A DNA stretch of 64,000 bases, taken from Mimachlamys varia. Its lineage: Eukaryota; Mollusca; Bivalvia; Pectinida; Pectinidae. The stretch is from NCBI GenBank assembly GCA_947623455.1, contig OX392535.1, positions 39,022,688-39,086,687 of the forward strand. Direction: 5' to 3'. The notes under the pieces are model-generated. The model ran no database searches. It saw nothing but the letters and a program-made list of their open reading frames with translations, and had not been told where the DNA came from. This document shows, piece by piece, positions 61,601 to 64,000 of this stretch (position 1 is the first letter of the stretch; the number at the start of each line of letters is the position of its first letter). The translations under genes were made by a program, and so were the position numbers.

Positions 61601-62491
61601 CATACAGATTTTTTAAAGTAAAAGTGTTGCTTAACTTTCACTAAAAAGATAATAATTTCGGTGAAATCAGTGTATACTGACCGTAGTTTTATCAGCAAGC
61701 AGTTTCTCAATGACCTCAATCAGCTGATCTTTGTTTTCTGGATCAAGACTGAAAGTAATGATGTAGATATTCTTTTTATTCCACACACAAATGTACGACT
61801 GGGATAATCAACTGATCAATATAAACAAAGCACATTGTGTAACAATCTAGCAAGTGTATGACTTCCAAATATTATTATTCTTTGATCTTCCAGCAACTAG
61901 CATACCCGTTAACCCTCCCTCATTAGGAGGGAGTACACTCCCTCATTTTGACTAAAATTTACCAGTTTTCCTCAAAAGTCCAATCTCATACAAACTAAAA
62001 AATCTACATCCTGTGATCAAATGATATCCTAGTTACTGCAGGGTGTGTGTAATGACCATCTATAACAGGTGGTTCAAGATCAAATGAATACTATTGAAGT
62101 TATTTTGATACATAGAAATGAAAAGATACATTGAGCGATTCAGTTTTGGTCACATTTCACCCACTTTTTCCTTTATTGGAAATGTGGAATGAGGGAGATC
62201 TCCCTCATTGGAGGTTTCAGAAGTAAACATCTATGCTTCTAGTGTAAATTCCAATGTGATACACTGGCAATGCCAGTTTAAATAAATTGTTTTTTTTTAT
62301 AGACTATTCAAGTAATCTGATACCCAGTACCTGTAGAGTTTGGGGATGGCGTGAGCGGCTGTCTTGCGGACGTAAGGTGACATGTCCACCACAGCCTCCT
62401 TGATGGCTAACATCATGATTGGAGAAATCATAGGCACCCTGATACTGGATAGTACGCGCAGGGCACTCGCACGAATCAGCTGGTTAGGATC
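19393..62491 (-). CDS. AP3B: AP-3 adaptor complex subunit beta gene (20 exons in window, 5' incomplete)
   Basis: The large beta chain of the AP-3 heterotetramer, which sorts cargo from early endosomes/TGN to lysosomes and lysosome-related organelles. Exons (5' to 3'): 62331-62491, 61682-61748, 60257-60439, 59598-59768, 59061-59158, 54771-54825, 53554-53625, 52941-53003, 51343-51475, 48634-48686, 43980-44147, 43287-43539, 42373-42591, 40460-40734, 39457-39541, 38815-38948, 37147-37332, 35324-35366, 33791-33973, 19393-19682. Every intron is GT-AG, phases match at each junction, and the total is 2892 bases = 963 residues plus stop. Residues align along the whole length with the animal AP3B1/2 layout: adaptin trunk (exons 1-13), Ser/acidic hinge (13-15), C-terminal appendage (16-20). 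About the first 120-150 residues lie beyond the window, judged from the usual family length. AP3B1 versus AP3B2 cannot be separated; one pre-duplication invertebrate orthologue is likely. Confidence 0.96.
21879..22273. mobile_element. TTAA-flanked MITE, copy 2
   Basis: Same family as 9773-10160: TTAA at both ends (21879-21882 and 22270-22273), inverted ends AGGCCTGATATACGTAACTT / complement of 'aagttatgtatattgggtct', and an internal sequence alignable throughout (for example tatttatagatttagttaag, gaagtgggccccac). It is more diverged at its termini than copy 1. Confidence 0.8.
22320..22690. repeat. Dispersed repeat with two diverged internal copies
   Basis: Two related blocks start near 22366 ('agggcaataactccataaat') and 22523 ('agggtaataactctgtaaat'), each followed by 'gtgggc.ttg.aattt.gtacact'. 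No ORF. Superfamily unknown. Confidence 0.5.
25663..26079. mobile_element. 417-bp TA-flanked MITE, copy 1 of 4 in satellite
   Basis: Flanked by TA (25661-25662, 26080-26081). Imperfect inverted ends: CCGTAATTTTCTGCATATTG at left versus the complement of 'aatacgcagaaaattctgg' at right. Removing it with one TA restores a perfect satellite unit (cag-TA-tgtactac), so the insertion target was the satellite. No transposase. TA duplication suggests the Tc1/mariner/pogo type. Confidence 0.88.
27287..27703. mobile_element. 417-bp MITE, copy 2 of 4
   Basis: Same length, flanks and sequence as the copy at 25663, in the same variant context (units 'ctgatcctgacaatctcag' before, 'tatgtactactaactcttg' after). 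This implies duplication with the array rather than independent insertion. Confidence 0.88.
28376..28792. mobile_element. 417-bp MITE, copy 3 of 4
   Basis: Identical length and identical flanking satellite variants as copies 1 and 2. It is separated from copy 2 by a shorter satellite block that includes a deleted unit ('gtgcttagaccc') shared with the next block. Confidence 0.88.
29157..29573. mobile_element. 417-bp MITE, copy 4 of 4
   Basis: As the other copies, but its left end begins 'tactgtaatttt' rather than 'taccgtaatttt', a one-base difference. The satellite to its right (29575-31288) is richer in 'acggaccc' units and lacks further insertions. Confidence 0.88.
31289..33790 (-). other. 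AP3B last intron, 5' part
   Basis: AT-rich; no exon recognised. It includes a candidate TIR element at 32127-33372. Open frames at 31513-31707, 31765-32037 and 32389-32643 show no family features. Confidence 0.5.
32127..33372. mobile_element. Candidate non-autonomous element with short inverted ends
   Basis: Begins 'gtctcgcctttcccgc' and ends 'ggtcgaggcgagac', giving inverted GTCTCGCC ends. Internally a motif recurs three times ('cactataaa-aa-tgga-ctt-aacgcaaat' near 32250, 32375 and 33275). No coding capacity. Weakly supported; it could be a composite repeat. Confidence 0.4.
33791..33973 (-). CDS. AP3B: AP3B window exon 19
   Basis: Encodes [19 protein letters not shown], then [20 protein letters not shown] and ends EFLQQ. 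Its acceptor follows a 13-base polypyrimidine tract (minus strand) and its donor GTTAGT opens the 14.1-kb intron. Part of the C-terminal appendage. Confidence 0.93.
34122..34321. mobile_element. TA-flanked pogo/Tigger-like MITE (200 bp)
   Basis: TA at 34120-34121 and 34322-34323. Imperfect inverted ends 'cattggacccttgataatc' / complement of 'gattatcgcaggtccaccg'. Same family as 53806-53991 (shared 'tccggattat' and 'ttttccgga' blocks). Confidence 0.75.
35026..35165. repeat. Two-copy diverged tandem repeat, about 68 bp
   Basis: Units contain 'tttgataattt', 'ttatctcaaacctttgtctggt' and 'gcagcttgtcact', repeated as 'ttatcttaaaccttcgtcta' and 'acagcgtgtcact'. Intronic. Confidence 0.65.
35324..35366 (-). 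CDS. AP3B: AP3B window exon 18 (43 bp)
   Basis: Short exon [14 protein letters not shown]; acceptor ttgttttag, donor GTAAGT. Position and sequence agree with the family segment after the conserved 'I..I.I..K' strand. Its length keeps the frame (14 codons plus one base). Confidence 0.9.
35566..35977. mobile_element. TA-flanked pogo-like MITE (412 bp)
   Basis: TA at 35564-35565 and 35978-35979. Ends 'cagtgcactcc' and 'ggagtccactg' are inverted with one mismatch. The interior repeats 'aacatgatattaa' and 'aggaatgtgatatta' motifs in inverted and direct form. Non-coding. Confidence 0.75.
36225..36955. repeat. Diverged tandem repeat, about 170-190 bp, four copies
   Basis: Each copy contains 'tttgagaccttgacctt', 'cacatcttttaatagtggtta', 'gtttcacccttct...atgacaggttac' and 'ttaagg.atcccatgaaaaa'. 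A partial relative lies at about 45745-45890. The recurring TGACCTTTG pieces resemble nuclear-receptor half-sites by chance or descent. Confidence 0.7.
37147..37332 (-). CDS. AP3B: AP3B window exon 17
   Basis: Encodes [20 protein letters not shown] then [20 protein letters not shown] and [19 protein letters not shown]. It matches the start of the AP3B C-terminal appendage (family pattern 'LL.R..GKGL...Y.F.R....MVS...'). Exact codon boundaries at both ends. Confidence 0.95.
37611..37665 (-). ncRNA. Hammerhead-ribozyme-like motif (candidate)
   Basis: On the - strand from 37665: stem-I strand GTCGTC, core CTGATGA (37659-37653), one extra C, helix II GGCCGC-cta-GCGGTC, core GAAA (37636-37633), helix III ATGTC-gac-GACAT (outer A-U pair, one C/U mismatch), cleavage triplet TTA, then GACCAC, which pairs with the stem-I strand at five of six positions. 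The core and all three helices fit a hammerhead; the extra base after CTGATGA does not. It is embedded in a repeat, on the AP3B sense strand, inside intron 37333-38814. Hammerheads are known from Penelope-like elements. Confidence 0.5.
38072..38814. repeat. 94-bp tandem repeat array abutting AP3B exon 16
   Basis: Eight copies start at about 38072, 38181, 38273, 38367, 38461, 38549, 38648 and 38743, keyed by 'gttttcagacttgacagaca' and 'cctccctacatacactgtta'. Units contain the small palindrome ACACTG-tta-CAGTGT. The array runs into the splice donor of the exon ending at 38815, and its units carry a GC version of that donor (see findings). Confidence 0.92.
38815..38948 (-). CDS. AP3B: AP3B window exon 16
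   Basis: Encodes [20 protein letters not shown] then [20 protein letters not shown] and ends NSMN. Low-complexity Gly/Ser/Thr linker between hinge and appendage. Donor GTAAGT at 38814-38809 lies at the edge of the 94-bp tandem array. Confidence 0.9.
38949..39456 (-). other. AP3B intron without recognised features
   Basis: AT-rich; nothing seen beyond the splice sites. Confidence 0.5.
39457..39541 (-). CDS. AP3B: AP3B window exon 15
   Basis: Encodes [20 protein letters not shown] then DLLLDLDD. The LLLDLDDF motif (F completed by the next exon) is the conserved end of the AP3B hinge and resembles a clathrin-box type motif (LLDLD), which in AP3B1 has been reported to bind clathrin. Confidence 0.93.
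40140..40375 (-). repeat. tRNA-derived SINE with a 16-base G homopolymer
   Basis: On - the head reads a pol III A box TGGCTCAGTGGG (40365-40354) and B box GGTTCGATTCC (40312-40302), ending CTGGTCGGGGCA. The acceptor and anticodon stems do not pair, so it is not a working tRNA. A 16-C run on + (40316-40331) sits where the variable region would be. The body continues to about 40140 ('ttctcttgtcaagtacaag'). Confidence 0.7.
40460..40734 (-). CDS. AP3B: AP3B window exon 14 (acidic hinge)
   Basis: 91 codons dominated by Asp, Glu and Ser (for example [40 protein letters not shown]) around a basic island [14 protein letters not shown], ending KKPPPKPKK. This is the AP-3 beta hinge, rich in casein kinase 2 consensus sites; in mammals this hinge is phosphorylated and pyrophosphorylated. 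The Ser-rich open frames on the opposite strand are shadows. Confidence 0.95.
40735..42372 (-). other. AP3B intron with a long hairpin
   Basis: No exon recognised. It contains the inverted repeat at 42040-42188. The rest is AT-rich. Confidence 0.5.
42040..42188. repeat. Long inverted repeat (about 57-bp arms)
   Basis: Left arm starts 'attaacttgaatctattttt' and includes 'gttatggggttataacaca'; the right arm is its near-complement ending 'tagattcaagttaat'. The 35-base loop contains 'aaccgctttgcagttt'. Either a foldback MITE or a full palindromic element. Present in both strands' transcripts, including AP3B pre-mRNA. Confidence 0.85.
42373..42591 (-). CDS. AP3B: AP3B window exon 13
   Basis: Encodes [20 protein letters not shown], then [20 protein letters not shown], a basic [14 protein letters not shown] stretch and [11 protein letters not shown]. 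It spans the end of the adaptin trunk and the start of the hinge; 'QLGTLSH' and 'GY.EL..WPE.APD.SVRN' are family hallmarks. Confidence 0.96.
42592..43286 (-). other. AP3B intron
   Basis: No exon. A two-copy tandem duplication (about 36 bp, 'tttcacccttttgacctttt') lies at 43206-43278, next to the downstream donor. Confidence 0.55.
43287..43539 (-). CDS. AP3B: AP3B window exon 12
   Basis: Encodes [20 protein letters not shown], then [20 protein letters not shown] and [20 protein letters not shown], ending [10 protein letters not shown]. Strongly conserved adaptin trunk segment ('YD.NYDIRDR.RF.RQL'). Confidence 0.97.
43540..43979 (-). other. AP3B intron
   Basis: No exon. A 'caagaggcccactaggcctg' dispersed repeat starts at 43903. 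Confidence 0.5.
43980..44147 (-). CDS. AP3B: AP3B window exon 11
   Basis: Encodes [20 protein letters not shown], then [20 protein letters not shown] and [16 protein letters not shown]. 'ARASI.WLIGE' is a classic beta-adaptin HEAT-repeat signature. Preceded by acceptor ccttgcag. Confidence 0.97.
44871..45003. repeat. Long inverted repeat (42-bp arms, nested inner hairpin)
   Basis: The left arm 'actgagggcaatatgggagt...' (44871-44912) pairs with 44962-45003 with two mismatches. Inside, 'atatggacc' and 'ggtccatat' form a second hairpin around 'tcagcttcgcttg'. The symmetrical cruciform-like structure suggests a foldback element. Confidence 0.88.
45916..45950. repeat. Perfect 15-bp hairpin
   Basis: ACCTTGGGGTCATAA, loop AATTG, then its exact complement TTATGACCCCAAGGT. 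The stem starts with the TGACCTTGGGGTCA-like motif found in the neighbouring repeat family. Confidence 0.85.
46478..46691. mobile_element. TA-flanked MITE (214 bp, diverged ends)
   Basis: TA at 46476-46477 and 46692-46693. The left end CCGTAAAACTGG and right-end complement CTGTAAAATCAG are similar, each followed within 25 bases by 'ttcgcc'. No coding capacity. Confidence 0.55.
47506..47539. repeat. Perfect 13-bp hairpin
   Basis: TGAACTCTTCCAA, loop ttcaaagg, then TTGGAAGAGTTCA. Short intronic inverted repeat of unknown meaning. Confidence 0.8.
48634..48686 (-). CDS. AP3B: AP3B window exon 10 (53 bp)
   Basis: Encodes [18 protein letters not shown], the segment before 'PTEHKDII'. Short exon flanked by a 4.5-kb intron and a 2.7-kb intron filled by the 25-bp minisatellite. 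Acceptor aaatttcag, donor GTATGT. Confidence 0.93.
48888..50393. repeat. 25-bp minisatellite (about 60 copies)
   Basis: The unit is keyed by 'ccccagggcagccacaccct' plus 'atgtt'; the main variant has 'ggggag' for 'gggcag'. Because 25 is not a multiple of three and the unit lacks stops, all three forward frames stay open for about 480-520 codons; these are artefacts. Blocks with the same variant order recur (49470-49520 and 49850-49915; 'cctttgttcct' at 49612 and 49998), showing higher-order duplication. On the AP3B sense strand every unit carries GGG and GGGG runs. Confidence 0.95.
50394..51048. mobile_element. 655-bp non-autonomous TIR element inside the minisatellite
   Basis: Perfect 16-bp inverted ends: CAGTGATTCAGATTGG at 50394 and CCAATCTGAATCACTG at 51033-51048. 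The minisatellite resumes immediately on the right (51049). CACCCT borders both ends, but the target itself repeats this, so the target duplication is ambiguous. The interior has a subterminal hairpin (CTCGGCCAT/ATGGCCGAG, 50411-50434) and two 'atcactcgggcgcttgt' copies. No transposase. The CAGTG end suggests hAT, not proven. Confidence 0.85.
51049..51132. repeat. Minisatellite remainder right of the TIR element
   Basis: About three further 25-bp units, one with an extra 'ggc' and one with 'ttt' for 'tt'. Confirms that the 655-bp element split one array. Confidence 0.9.
51343..51475 (-). CDS. AP3B: AP3B window exon 9
   Basis: Encodes [20 protein letters not shown], then [20 protein letters not shown] and SNRD. 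The 'F.AATIQ.IGRCA.NI.E.T..CLNGL' pattern is diagnostic for AP-3 beta versus AP-1/2/4 beta chains. Confidence 0.97.
51476..52940 (-). other. AP3B intron with a MITE and SINE-like tail
   Basis: No exon. Contains the MITE at 51961-52464, a TGACCTTGACCTTTGACCTT run at 52542-52561, a 'caagaggtccatgggcttta' repeat at 52629 and a 'gtaaagcacttta...gggcgctatat' motif (52849-52901) like many SINE/LINE 3' tails. Confidence 0.5.
51961..52464. mobile_element. TA-flanked pogo/Tigger-like MITE (504 bp)
   Basis: TA at 51959-51960 and 52465-52466. Inverted ends CAGTCAAACTTG... and ...AGGTTTGACTG. The interior has direct copies of 'cgattttcagattcc' and 'gagatttcactatataacga' (52016 and 52140). The ends share CAGTCAAAC with the element at 57773-58781. 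Confidence 0.82.
52941..53003 (-). CDS. AP3B: AP3B window exon 8 (63 bp)
   Basis: Encodes [20 protein letters not shown] then Q; an in-phase 21-codon exon of the adaptin trunk ('[15 protein letters not shown]'). Confidence 0.95.
53004..53553 (-). other. AP3B intron without recognised features
   Basis: AT-rich; nothing identified on either strand. Confidence 0.5.
53554..53625 (-). CDS. AP3B: AP3B window exon 7 (72 bp)
   Basis: Encodes [20 protein letters not shown] then KLHK. 'MFEP.LKSFY.RS.DPT.IK' is strongly conserved in AP3 beta. Confidence 0.96.
53806..53991. mobile_element. TA-flanked pogo/Tigger-like MITE (186 bp)
   Basis: TA at 53804-53805 and 53992-53993. Near-perfect inverted ends 'cagtggacccacgataatcc' versus the complement of 'ggattatcgagggtccactg' (one mismatch). 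Related to 34122-34321. Confidence 0.85.
54287..54641. mobile_element. Candidate hAT-like MITE (355 bp)
   Basis: Inverted ends CAGGGCTTTAACACCCC and the complement of 'ccccctgataaagccctg'. Flanking octamers do not match exactly, so the target duplication is unproven. Non-coding. Confidence 0.6.
54771..54825 (-). CDS. AP3B: AP3B window exon 6 (55 bp)
   Basis: Encodes (K)[18 protein letters not shown], the beta-adaptin 'EVQY..L.NIA.....R' segment. The first base completes an AAA codon split across the 4.2-kb intron that holds the nested transposons. Confidence 0.95.
55072..56300 (+). pseudogene. DIRS-like RT/RNase H coding region, interrupted
   Basis: One frame (from about 55060) carries [13 protein letters not shown], then [16 protein letters not shown], a stop TAG at 55216-55218, then [32 protein letters not shown] (RNase H first Asp), [12 protein letters not shown], a stop TGA at 55633-55635, then [33 protein letters not shown] (RNase H end) and [11 protein letters not shown]...WYPDPDA. 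The YIDD box upstream is in another frame. The two in-frame stops plus the frameshift show decay. The conserved '[11 protein letters not shown]' end overlaps the start of the recombinase frame. Confidence 0.82.
56230..57174 (+). pseudogene. DIRS-like tyrosine recombinase, frameshifted
   Basis: Core-binding part: [20 protein letters not shown]; catalytic part: [18 protein letters not shown] (box I Arg). The frame 56034-57116 loses the family after FRRGLQ (about 57000). The adjacent frame then gives HSIRGASV (HxxR box), [16 protein letters not shown] (catalytic Tyr) and stop TAA near 57172. R, H-x-x-R and Y are therefore all recognisable but split by a frameshift. The spacing between box I and HxxR looks short, suggesting an internal deletion. 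Confidence 0.78.
57773..58781. mobile_element. TA-flanked pogo/Tigger-like non-autonomous element (about 1.0 kb)
   Basis: TA at 57771-57772 and 58782-58783. Inverted ends CAGTCAAACTTC...TTCGAAC and the complement of 'gttcgattaatcgaggtttgactg'. Subterminal 'aagttcgattcat'/'cttcgatacatcg' repeats occur at both ends. Longest internal frame is 64 codons (58464-58658), not transposase-like. Inserted next to the DIRS-like piece within the outer MITE. Confidence 0.85.
58852..59060 (-). other. AP3B intron remainder
   Basis: Short AT-rich stretch between the nested transposons and exon 5. Nothing recognised. Confidence 0.5.
59061..59158 (-). CDS. AP3B: AP3B window exon 5
   Basis: Encodes [20 protein letters not shown] then [12 protein letters not shown]. 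Donor is AA|GTAAGT, leaving two bases of the next Lys codon. Adaptin trunk ('VVMAVA.LY'). Confidence 0.96.
59367..59524. repeat. Degenerate tandem repeat, about 22-24 bp
   Basis: Seven or so copies of 'ttattcatgaactaattca'; the TTCATGAA core is itself palindromic. Intronic. Confidence 0.8.
59598..59768 (-). CDS. AP3B: AP3B window exon 4
   Basis: Encodes [20 protein letters not shown] then [20 protein letters not shown] and [16 protein letters not shown]. The acidic insertion before 'DPDHRLLLR' distinguishes AP-3 beta from other beta-adaptins; human AP3B1 has a similar FYESDDDQ stretch. Confidence 0.97.
59769..60256 (-). other. AP3B intron with dispersed-repeat copy
   Basis: About 59990-60195 is a diverged member of the repeat at 60440-60855, ending in 'agcccaccatc...gatggtgggct', a small hairpin. 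No exon. Confidence 0.55.
60257..60439 (-). CDS. AP3B: AP3B window exon 3
   Basis: Encodes [20 protein letters not shown], then [40 protein letters not shown] and G. Near-identical to AP-3 beta chains across animals. In-phase exon of 61 codons. Confidence 0.97.
60440..60855. repeat. Dispersed repeat with GGAC microsatellite and terminal hairpin
   Basis: Contains 'caaaatccaagatggctgcc', the hairpin 'gatggctgcctgtcggccatc', 'caactagggaccaaggtgaa', a (GGAC)n run at about 60746-60806 and the end hairpin 'agcccaccatctgatgatgg' 'tgggct'. Diverged relatives lie near 14630, 16700, 19985-20530 and 59990. A high-copy intronic element of unknown class. Confidence 0.65.
60856..61681 (-). other. AP3B intron without recognised features
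   Basis: Starts with 'agaggcctaacgggcctgca', a short dispersed repeat; a possible weak inverted repeat ('agtgaaaaatat...atatttttcact', 61208-61440). No exon. Confidence 0.5.
61682..61748 (-). CDS. AP3B: AP3B window exon 2 (67 bp)
   Basis: Encodes (S)[22 protein letters not shown]; continues the 'KLYSLDPE' segment of the trunk. Donor is ACG|GTCAGT. Confidence 0.95.
61749..62330 (-). other. AP3B intron; possible MITE
   Basis: No exon. At 61906-62220, 'aaccctccctcattaggagg' near the left and 'gagggagatctccctcattg' near the right suggest a diverged inverted-end element, but boundaries are unclear. Confidence 0.4.
62331..62491 (-). CDS. AP3B: AP3B window exon 1 (most 5' exon in the window)
   Basis: Encodes [20 protein letters not shown], then [20 protein letters not shown] and [13 protein letters not shown]. 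Family N-terminal trunk 'D.NQLIRA.ALR.LSSIRV'. Acceptor ttgtgtgttacag; upstream exons are beyond the window's right end. Confidence 0.97.
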
Positions 62492-62518
62492 CTGTAACAC
62501 ACAAAAGATCAGATTGGA

Positions 62519-62584
62519 GTATAACCCGCGGGCAATCTGCCAGTGAGGGTTATCTGGAATTTATTTTACAAAAGGAAATTACGG
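62519..62584. repeat. Truncated relative of the satellite-borne 417-bp MITE
   Basis: 'ggcaatctgccagtg', 'ggttatctggaatttatttt' and 'acaaaag' match the right half of the 417-bp element, followed by a terminal 'aaattacgg' and TA. The left half is missing. Confidence 0.7.
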
Positions 62585-62794
62585 TAAACATAGACCCCCT
62601 CATTGTCAGAATTACATGTGTTTCTGCTTGAACGTTTGTGTTATGTGGGCTAGAAACGATGGCGAAGCACATTTTCTTACTAAAAATAGTAGCCAATCAT
62701 ATAACTTCTTTCATTTGTGGCTACGAATGGCCGGGATATCCCTTTCGTAGTTATACAATACAAACTAACATGGCTGCGGCATAGCCTGTCAAGA

Positions 62795-64000
62795 ATGTTA
62801 GGTATGGGGCTTCTGTTAGACCACAGTGGGTTTCCAACAATGTTAGGTATGGGGCTTCTGTTAGACCACAGTGTTTCCAACAATGTTTGGTATGGGGCTT
62901 CTGTTAGACCACAGTGGGTTTCCAACAATGTTAGGTTTGGGGCTTCTGTTAGACCACAATGGGTTTCCAACAATGTTAGGTATGGGGCTTTTGTTAGACC
63001 ACAGTCGGTTTCCAACACTGTTAGGTATGGGGCTTCTATTAGACCACGGTGGGTTTCCAACAATGTTAGGTATGGGGTTCTGTTAGACCACAGTGGGTTT
63101 CCAACAATGTTAGGTATGGGGCTTCTGTTAGACCACAGTGGGTTTCCAACAATGTTAGGTTTGGGGCTTCTGTTAGACCACAATGGGTTTCCAACAGTGT
63201 TAGGTATGGGGCTTCTGTTAGACCACGGTGGGTTTCCAACAATGTTAGGTATGTGGCTTCTATTAGACCACAGTGGGTTTCCAGCAATGTTAGGTTTGGG
63301 GCTTCTGTTAGACCACAGTGGGTTTCCAACAATGTTAGGTTTGGGGCTTCTGTTAGACCACAATGGGTTTCCAACAATGTTAGGTATGGGGCTTCTGTTA
63401 GACCACAGTAGGTTTCCAACAATGTTAGGTATGGGGCTTCTGTTAGACCACAGTGGGTTTCCAACAATGTTTGGTATGGAGCTTCTGTAAGACCACAGTG
63501 GGTTTTCAACAATGTTTGGTATGGGGCTTCTATTAGACCACAGTGGGTTTCCAACAATGTTAGGTATGGGGCTTCTGTTAGACCACAGTGGGTTTCCAAC
63601 AATGTTAGGTATGGGGCTTCTGTTAGACCACAGTGGGTTTCCAACAATGTTTGGTTTGGGGCTTCTGTTAGACCACAGTGGGTTTCCAACAATGTTAGGT
63701 ATGTGGCTTCTGTTAGACCACAGTGGGTTTCCAACAATGTTTGGTATGGGGCTTCTGTTAGACCACAATGGGTTTCCAACAATGTTAGGTATGGGGCTTA
63801 TGTTGGACCACAGTGGGTTTCCAACAATGTTTGGTATGGGGCTTCTGTTAGACCACAGTGGGTTTCCAACAATGATAGGTTTGGGGCTTCTGTTAGACTA
63901 CAGTGGGTTTCCAACAATGTTACGTATGGGGCTTCTGTTAGACCAAAGCTAGTTTCCAACAATGTTAGGTTTGGGGCTTCTGTTAGTCCACAGTGTTTCC
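62795..64000. repeat. 45-bp minisatellite (about 27 copies, continues past window)
   Basis: The unit is keyed by 'atgttaggtatggggcttct' and 'gttagaccacagtgggtttc'. As 45 = 15 codons, long frames persist on both strands: minus-strand unit GNPLWSNRSPIPNIV and plus-strand unit LLLDHSGFPTMLGMG. Occasional length variants (62870, 63075) shift frame. It lies upstream of AP3B exon 1 on its sense strand, probably in an intron. No evidence that it is translated. Confidence 0.92.

Overview
This is a eukaryotic, intron-rich, AT-rich window crowded with repeats. It most likely comes from a marine mollusc, probably a bivalve. That assignment is an inference from the protein divergence, from many short dispersed repeats of the 'caagaggccc...' type, and from the abundant MITEs, DIRS-like and GIPMGTN-type reverse transcriptase debris. 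No bacterial operons, rRNA genes or CRISPR arrays were seen.

Two host genes lie tail to tail. On the + strand, 3841-4637 is the last coding exon of a two-pore-domain (K2P/KCNK) potassium channel; its upstream exons lie outside the window or were not recognised. On the - strand, 20 exons between 62491 and 19393 encode the beta subunit of the AP-3 adaptor complex (AP3B1/AP3B2 orthologue). They run from the adaptin HEAT/ARM trunk through an acidic phospho-Ser/Asp/Glu hinge to the AP3B-specific C-terminal domain and stop codon. The 20 exons, all bounded by GT-AG sites, sum to 2892 bases (964 codons including stop) in one uninterrupted frame, which is strong internal support. The N-terminal exons lie beyond position 64000.

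Layout: 1-13.5 kb holds the K2P exon amid at least six decayed pieces of one reverse-transcriptase element, a TTAA-flanked MITE and AT-rich sequence. 14.6-19 kb is a diverged tandem segmental duplication downstream of AP3B. 19.4-62.5 kb is AP3B. Its last intron (19683-33790, 14.1 kb) carries about 200 copies of a 28-bp satellite with a 13-bp palindrome in each unit; a 417-bp MITE inserted into it and was then co-amplified four times. Other introns hold a 94-bp tandem array related to a splice donor, a hammerhead-ribozyme-like motif, a tRNA-derived SINE, long hairpins, a 25-bp G/C-skewed minisatellite interrupted by a 655-bp TIR element, several TA-flanked pogo/Tigger-like MITEs, and a nested transposon stack at 54943-58851. 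A 45-bp minisatellite, open in frame on both strands, fills 62.8-64 kb and runs off the window.

Functionally the two genes are unrelated: a plasma-membrane potassium leak channel and a vesicle-coat subunit for endosome-to-lysosome/lysosome-related-organelle sorting. The most unusual content is the intronic repeat architecture of AP3B.
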